Part shown: positions 60,212 through 64,000 of the stretch, in pieces
Layout: every line of letters begins with the position of its first letter
Numbering within the stretch: position 1 is the stretch's first letter
Source: Lomentospora prolificans
Lineage: Eukaryota; Ascomycota; Sordariomycetes; Microascales; Microascaceae
Assembly: GCA_029532625.1 (NCBI GenBank)
Contig: JARFXM010000001.1
Location: 1,240,001-1,304,000 of the forward strand
Length of the DNA: 64,000 nucleotides
Reading direction: 5' to 3'
Made by a program: the position numbers and the translations under genes
Notes under the pieces: generated by a model
What the model saw: only the letters and a program-made list of their open reading frames with translations
Databases searched by the model: none
What the model was told of the DNA's origin: nothing

Positions 60212-61713
60212 GGAAGTCCTTAGTTCTTGACCTCTTTCCCTTTTTATTATTATTACAAGGTAATTTAGATCTACTCTATATATTAAGTATATTCTATAGG
60301 TAGTTTCTTACCTTACTTATAGTTATAATACTTCTAGTGGAATATAGTAATATTTAGTTCTTTTACTTCTACTCCTAGGTACTTTTTAAGTACTGTAAGT
60401 ATCTCCTTTTTAATATTATTAGCTTCAAGGTTACTTAGTCTAGCCTTTTCTCTTTCTATAGTTATAAGGGTTCGCAGTTTTCGTGGGTAGTATCTGGCTC
60501 TATCCTTCCTATTATAGTATACTTAATAGTTATCATCATAGTATATAGTCTAATGTATAACTTGGTGGTCTGGGATAGTGCTACTAGCTAAGGTCTAAGT
60601 CTAGGTAGTGGGTTTATTACTAGCCCTGCTTTGCTTATTATTACTCTAAGTTTTTCCTTAAGGTGTAGGTCTCCAGCTCTTATTCTTTTAGTCTCCTTGT
60701 TCTTTTCTCCCTGCTCCCTAGTTTCCTCTATTTTAGTATTCTCTTGTGAAATGTCCTATGTAGCTATAGGTATAGTATTTGCTAAGATAGTCCTCTATTC
60801 ATTTCTTCATTCTATAGTTATCTTTTCGTATAGTAGAATCAAGTTCTATAGGCCCTGGGTAAGTTCCCTATAAGGTATTACTATTATATTGTTTCCTAGT
60901 ATTAGCTTCCTATTTTTTACTATATCCTCTACTATATAGTGTCTTCTAGTATTTCTCTAGTTGCTATTAATATAATTAGTTATTAATCCTAATAGTAAAG
61001 TCTATATACTTTCTAAGTTCTATAGGAGTATCTAGGATCTTATTAATTTTATCTTTTACTTTATCCTTTAACCTATAGTAGAAGTATTTAATTATGGATT
61101 TATTATTTTATTTAAGGTATATAGTAATTTATTAGAACTTAAATATATATTCTAAGGCTAAAGTCTTTTATTAGGTTTCCCTAAGCTTTTATTTTATAGT
61201 CTAGTCTTTATCTAGATCTCTAAAAGCCCCTTTGATAGCTTCTTCAAAGTTATTATAGTTTTTGAATATTCTTTTGGTCATGCTGTCTTATTATATAGGT
61301 TTATTGGTATAGTAGTCCCATAAGGTTAGTTCAAACTATACTATAGCATCTCTAACTAGGAATCCCACTATACTAGTAACTTTAGTGGTAGTATTAGTAA
61401 TTCTATAGTAGTTGTAATATACCCTTATATATATGAGGAAGGACTATAGCTTGATACAGCTTCTATTGAACTTCTTAGGTCCTGGGAAGTAGACCTTGGG
61501 CTTCCTTGCTTTTATAATAGTGTTAGTAGTGGATTAGATAACAGTTTGGAAGAGAGATAATATATCTTTATACATGATAGGTCAGTGTTGTTCCTGGAGT
61601 TGAGCATTCTACTATTAGGCTTGTTAAAGTTGCTCTATAAGTTCCTTAATCTTTTTAGCAAGCTATTCCTTACTAGTAGCTGTAATACTGGTGCTAGATA
61701 TAGTTTTATTCGC
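60212..61713 (-). pseudogene. gag of copy 3
   Basis: Counterpart of the copy 1 gag, minus strand, with TAG/TAA codons; the plus-strand frame at 60631-60873 is its antisense shadow. Confidence 0.75.
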
Positions 61714-61779
61714 TATAGTTCCTACTATTAGTTTCTTTACTATTTGAAAGGGTTACTTACTAAATAGGAGTAGTTAATA

Positions 61780-62212
61780 TATAATATTCTAATACTTCTA
61801 ATAGGGTTAGTTACTTTAAGGTTAGAATAGTTAGGCCTATTAGTAGATAAGTGAGGTAGTCAGATAGTAATAATAAAGGTCTATAATATATATTCAAGTA
61901 TGGTTTATAGAGTGACTTGAATTAACTACTATAGAACTAAAGAATAACTAGAATATATGATAGTAATAACTATAACTTATATAGACTTTATCTTCCTTGG
62001 GACTATAGGCCCTAAAGGTGTAGTCCTTCTATGGACTATACTTACCTCTAATATAGTCCCCTATAGACTACTTGTATTCTAAGTGTAGTCCTCTATTGAT
62101 TGGCCTAGGTTATACTGCCTAATCCTAGTCTTTCTGGGTTGCACTGGAGTTTACCCTTTTCTGCTATGCTTGTCTGCCCGGCCTGCATAAGAGGCCGGAT
62201 CGGCCTGTGACA
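61780..62212 (-). repeat. 5' LTR of copy 3
   Basis: 433 bp; outer tip GAGGCCGGATCGGCCTGTGA preserved, inner tip TATAATATTCTAATAC mutated. Confidence 0.92.
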
Positions 62213-62217
62213 CTAAG

Positions 62218-62999
62218 GATAGGTAGAATAGGTAAATCAAATACTGGAAACCTACTTATGATACTATATTAACTAGGAATAAAATAACTAGGTAGTACTA
62301 CTACCCCTAGCCTAGTATGCCTATAATACTAATATATTAGAAAATACAGGAATATTACTATTCTATGCAAACTATGGAATATAACCTAAGATAGGATTTG
62401 AGCCTATAGGAATGAAAATATAGGCTAAACAAGTAATTATCTAATTAGAAAAAATAAAGGAACTCTATAAGTAACTAATAGAAGAACTAGAGTTTATAAA
62501 ATAAAGGATAAAGTACTATATAGATAGGAAAAGGATTAAGGGACTAACCTTTAAGGAGGGAAGTAAGGTCTACCTACTATAAAAGAAACTAGGAATAAGG
62601 GACCTATAAATCAAAACCTAATAACTAAGTAATAAACTTAATTACTAAAAAATCAGGCCCTTTATTATAAAAAGGAAAATCTTAGAAGTTAACTATAAAC
62701 TATAACTTCCTAAAATAATAAAGATAAACCCTATATTCCATATTATACTACTTGAACTAGTATACTAAGATATATTTACTAAAGAAATTATAGAAGTAGC
62801 TATAATAGAAGGAGAATATGAAGTAGAGAAGGTTCTTAACTCTATAATTAATAATAAGGAGGTTAAATATTTAATTAAATAGAAAGGCTATAACTATAAT
62901 AAAAATACTTAAGAGCCTATCCAGAATCTGGCTAGGAGCCTAATATTACTTACAAAGTTTTACTAGGAGAACCCAGGGAAACCTTAAGATCTAATAGTA
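62218..62999 (+). pseudogene. Integrase end and chromodomain of copy 1
   Basis: Resumes exactly where the integrase was cut: VNQILETYL, LLPLA-YAYNTN and FYANYGI-PKIGFEP, then a GPY-like region (KGLTFKEGSKVYLL) and a chromodomain at about 62,811-62,990 reading EYEVEKVLNSI, VKYLIK-KGYNYNKNT-EPI. Both missing residues are Trp codons turned into stops. The chromodomain places the element among chromoviruses, in which it steers integration to marked chromatin. Confidence 0.85.
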
Positions 63000-63492
63000 G
63001 GAGGTTAGGAGTGAGACTAAGGGTATCCTAATTAAGTACCCTGAAAGTACTAAGGGACTAAGTATCCCTAATAGCCTACTAGGTCTTAATAATAAGAGTA
63101 TCCCTCTCCTCCTCTATTAATAAACTAGTAATACTATACTAATAAAGTTTATTACCTTACTCCTTAAGGAGTTTCTACTAATAATAGAGGTAGGTAATCC
63201 TTACTATAATTTTAAGAAGCTAGTCCTTAGATTTTTCTAAAGCCTTATCTACTTTTTTAGTTTTAGCTATATTATAGGATACTAGAAAAAGTTAGGACTG
63301 CTATAAGGAAGGTAGGGGAGATAGAAAATACCCACAAGATAAAGCCACTAGGGAACCATCATAAGTACACTTCCCCTTAGCATAGGCTAAATATTAGGAA
63401 GAATTTAGTGCTATATAGCATACCTTCTTCTAGTGATAATAATAGGTACATAGCATTTCAAGGTTGTTACTAAAGGAAGAAATGTATTCCAT
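62875..63492 (-). pseudogene. Antisense Cys-rich frame in copy 1
   Basis: 206 codons on the minus strand starting with ATG-GAA-TAC. This is the copy with most cysteines left: MLCTYYYH-KKVCYIAL and YAKGKCTYD, so the ancestral spacing was probably C-x2-C-x6-C followed by C-x2-C-x4-C. It overlaps the chromodomain end of pol on the opposite strand. Whether it was ever a real gene is unknown; conservation of length and frame in three copies supports it. Confidence 0.5.
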
Positions 63493-63677
63493 GAGCTTTT
63501 CGTTCTCTTATCTCTTTCTGAGGGATTATATAGAAGGGTGTTTTGCTATCTGGTTTGATATACTATTAGTATTATAGTAAAGGAAGGAAAAAGGGGAGAA
63601 GTTGGACTGACCTAGAAGGACTAATAGGTTAGGGCTGATAGGGATTAAAAATAAAAAGGTCTTTAGGGATAAAGATT

Positions 63678-63689
63678 AAGGAGAGGAGG
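63678..63689 (+). other. Polypurine tract of copy 1
   Basis: AAGGAGAGGAGG five bases before the 3' LTR. Confidence 0.7.
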
Positions 63690-63694
63690 CATTA

Positions 63695-64000
63695 TATTAT
63701 GGGCTGATCTGGCCTCTTATGCCGGCTAGGTGGATAAGTATAGCAGAAAAGGGTAAACTCTGGTACAACCTGGAAAGACTAGGATTAGGTAGTATAACCT
63801 GGGCTAATTAATAGAGGACTGCACTTAGAATATAAGTAGTCTATGGGGGACTGTATTAGAGGCAAGTGTAGTCTATAGAAGGACTGTACCTTTAGGGCCT
63901 ATAGTCCTAAGGAAGATGAAGTCTATATAAGTTATAGTTATTACTATTATGTATTCTAGTTATTCTTTAGTTCTATAGTAGTTAATTCAAGTTACTCTAT
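63695..64000 (+). repeat. 3' LTR of copy 1, truncated by the window end
   Basis: The first 306 bases of the LTR; its inner tip reads TATTATGGGCTGAT where the outer tips read TGTCACGGGCCGAT. Expected to end near 64,127. Confidence 0.88.

Larger units (their letters stand above)
54940..62212 (-). mobile_element. Chromovirus copy 3, full length, inserted in copy 1 integrase
   Basis: 7273 bp in minus orientation, flanked by CTAAG at 54935-54939 and 62213-62217. LTRs at 54940-55372 and 61780-62212, both 433 bp. Same gene order as copy 2. It is less mutated than copy 2 in places (more CpA and TpG left), which may mean a later arrival or uneven RIP. Confidence 0.93.
42307..64000 (+). mobile_element. 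Ty3/gypsy chromovirus copy 1, interrupted twice, 3' end outside window
   Basis: Sense strand plus. The 5' LTR is 42307-42739 and the 3' LTR starts at 63695. Gag (42806-44308) and pol continue after the two insertions, at 51585 and at 62218. Removing both insertions with one copy of each 5-bp duplication gives an element of about 7.27 kb if the last LTR is 433 bp, equal to the two inserted copies. Order: LTR, gag with zinc knuckle, protease, reverse transcriptase, RNase H, integrase, chromodomain, antisense frame, polypurine tract, LTR. The left target duplication should be GGTTT (42302-42306). Heavily RIP-mutated and dead. Confidence 0.9.

Noticed and set aside
46519..60873. Open frames in the AT-rich block (46519-46812, 48882-49070, 50013-50225, 54350-54682, 57089-57445, 59636-59908, 60631-60873)
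   Set aside because: They recur at the same places in the copies and lie antisense to gag-pol (integrase and gag in most cases) or within degenerate retroelement sequence; they are shadows without own features.
1..64000. CRISPR arrays, operons, rRNA or tRNA genes
   Set aside because: No regularly spaced repeats of that type and no RNA gene structure were seen; the gene structure is eukaryotic.

Overview
The window comes from a filamentous ascomycete (Pezizomycotina). The evidence is short GT-AG introns (56 to 129 nt, many with CTAAC-type branch sites), fungus-specific families (two HET-domain genes, a Zn2Cys6 regulator, a LaeA-like methyltransferase, an HSSS-type CYP51), and a right-hand block of retrotransposons mutated in the manner of RIP. 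Species cannot be decided from the sequence. All gene models were spliced by hand; reading phases close at every junction given.

Positions 1-40,264 have ordinary composition and hold widely spaced genes. Left to right: a HET protein (3625-5930, -); a GH51 alpha-L-arabinofuranosidase (7846-9729, -), a Zn2Cys6 regulator (10348-12795, -) and an MFS sugar transporter (13375-15255, +), the last two divergent, which together look like a small arabinose or arabinan utilisation cluster; a second HET protein of a different class (15474-18707, -); a LaeA-like methyltransferase with a 13-nt micro-exon (19297-21009, -); a PD-(D/E)XK nuclease-like protein (22656-24243, -); a decayed ankyrin gene; a small membrane protein; a CorA-like fragment; a short-chain dehydrogenase (29073-30200, -); CYP51 (34049-35835, -); and a secreted type-B carboxylesterase (38003-39862, -). 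The gaps between them are mostly featureless or hold low-confidence remnants.

Near 40,265 the composition switches abruptly to AT-rich, TpA-rich, CpA-poor DNA, which continues to the window end. It holds a LINE remnant on the minus strand (about 40,265-42,301) interrupted by a Ty3/gypsy chromovirus on the plus strand (starting 42,307, ending beyond 64,000). That chromovirus is itself interrupted twice by members of the same family in the opposite orientation (44,309-51,579 and 54,940-62,212), each with 433-bp LTRs and perfect 5-bp target duplications (TTCCC and CTAAG). Removing both insertions restores continuous gag-pol homology. All copies carry many TAG/TAA codons and lost catalytic residues, as RIP would produce, and none can be functional.

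The most unusual points are: (a) the outer tips of each element are much less mutated than the identical sequence at the inner LTR edges, which suggests RIP fades at the ends of a homologous block; (b) every copy carries, downstream of the chromodomain and antisense to gag-pol, a reading frame of about 206 codons with a cysteine array like a zinc cluster; (c) the 13-nt micro-exon in the methyltransferase core; (d) the arabinose-type trio with a CGG-N10-CCG site in the divergent promoter.
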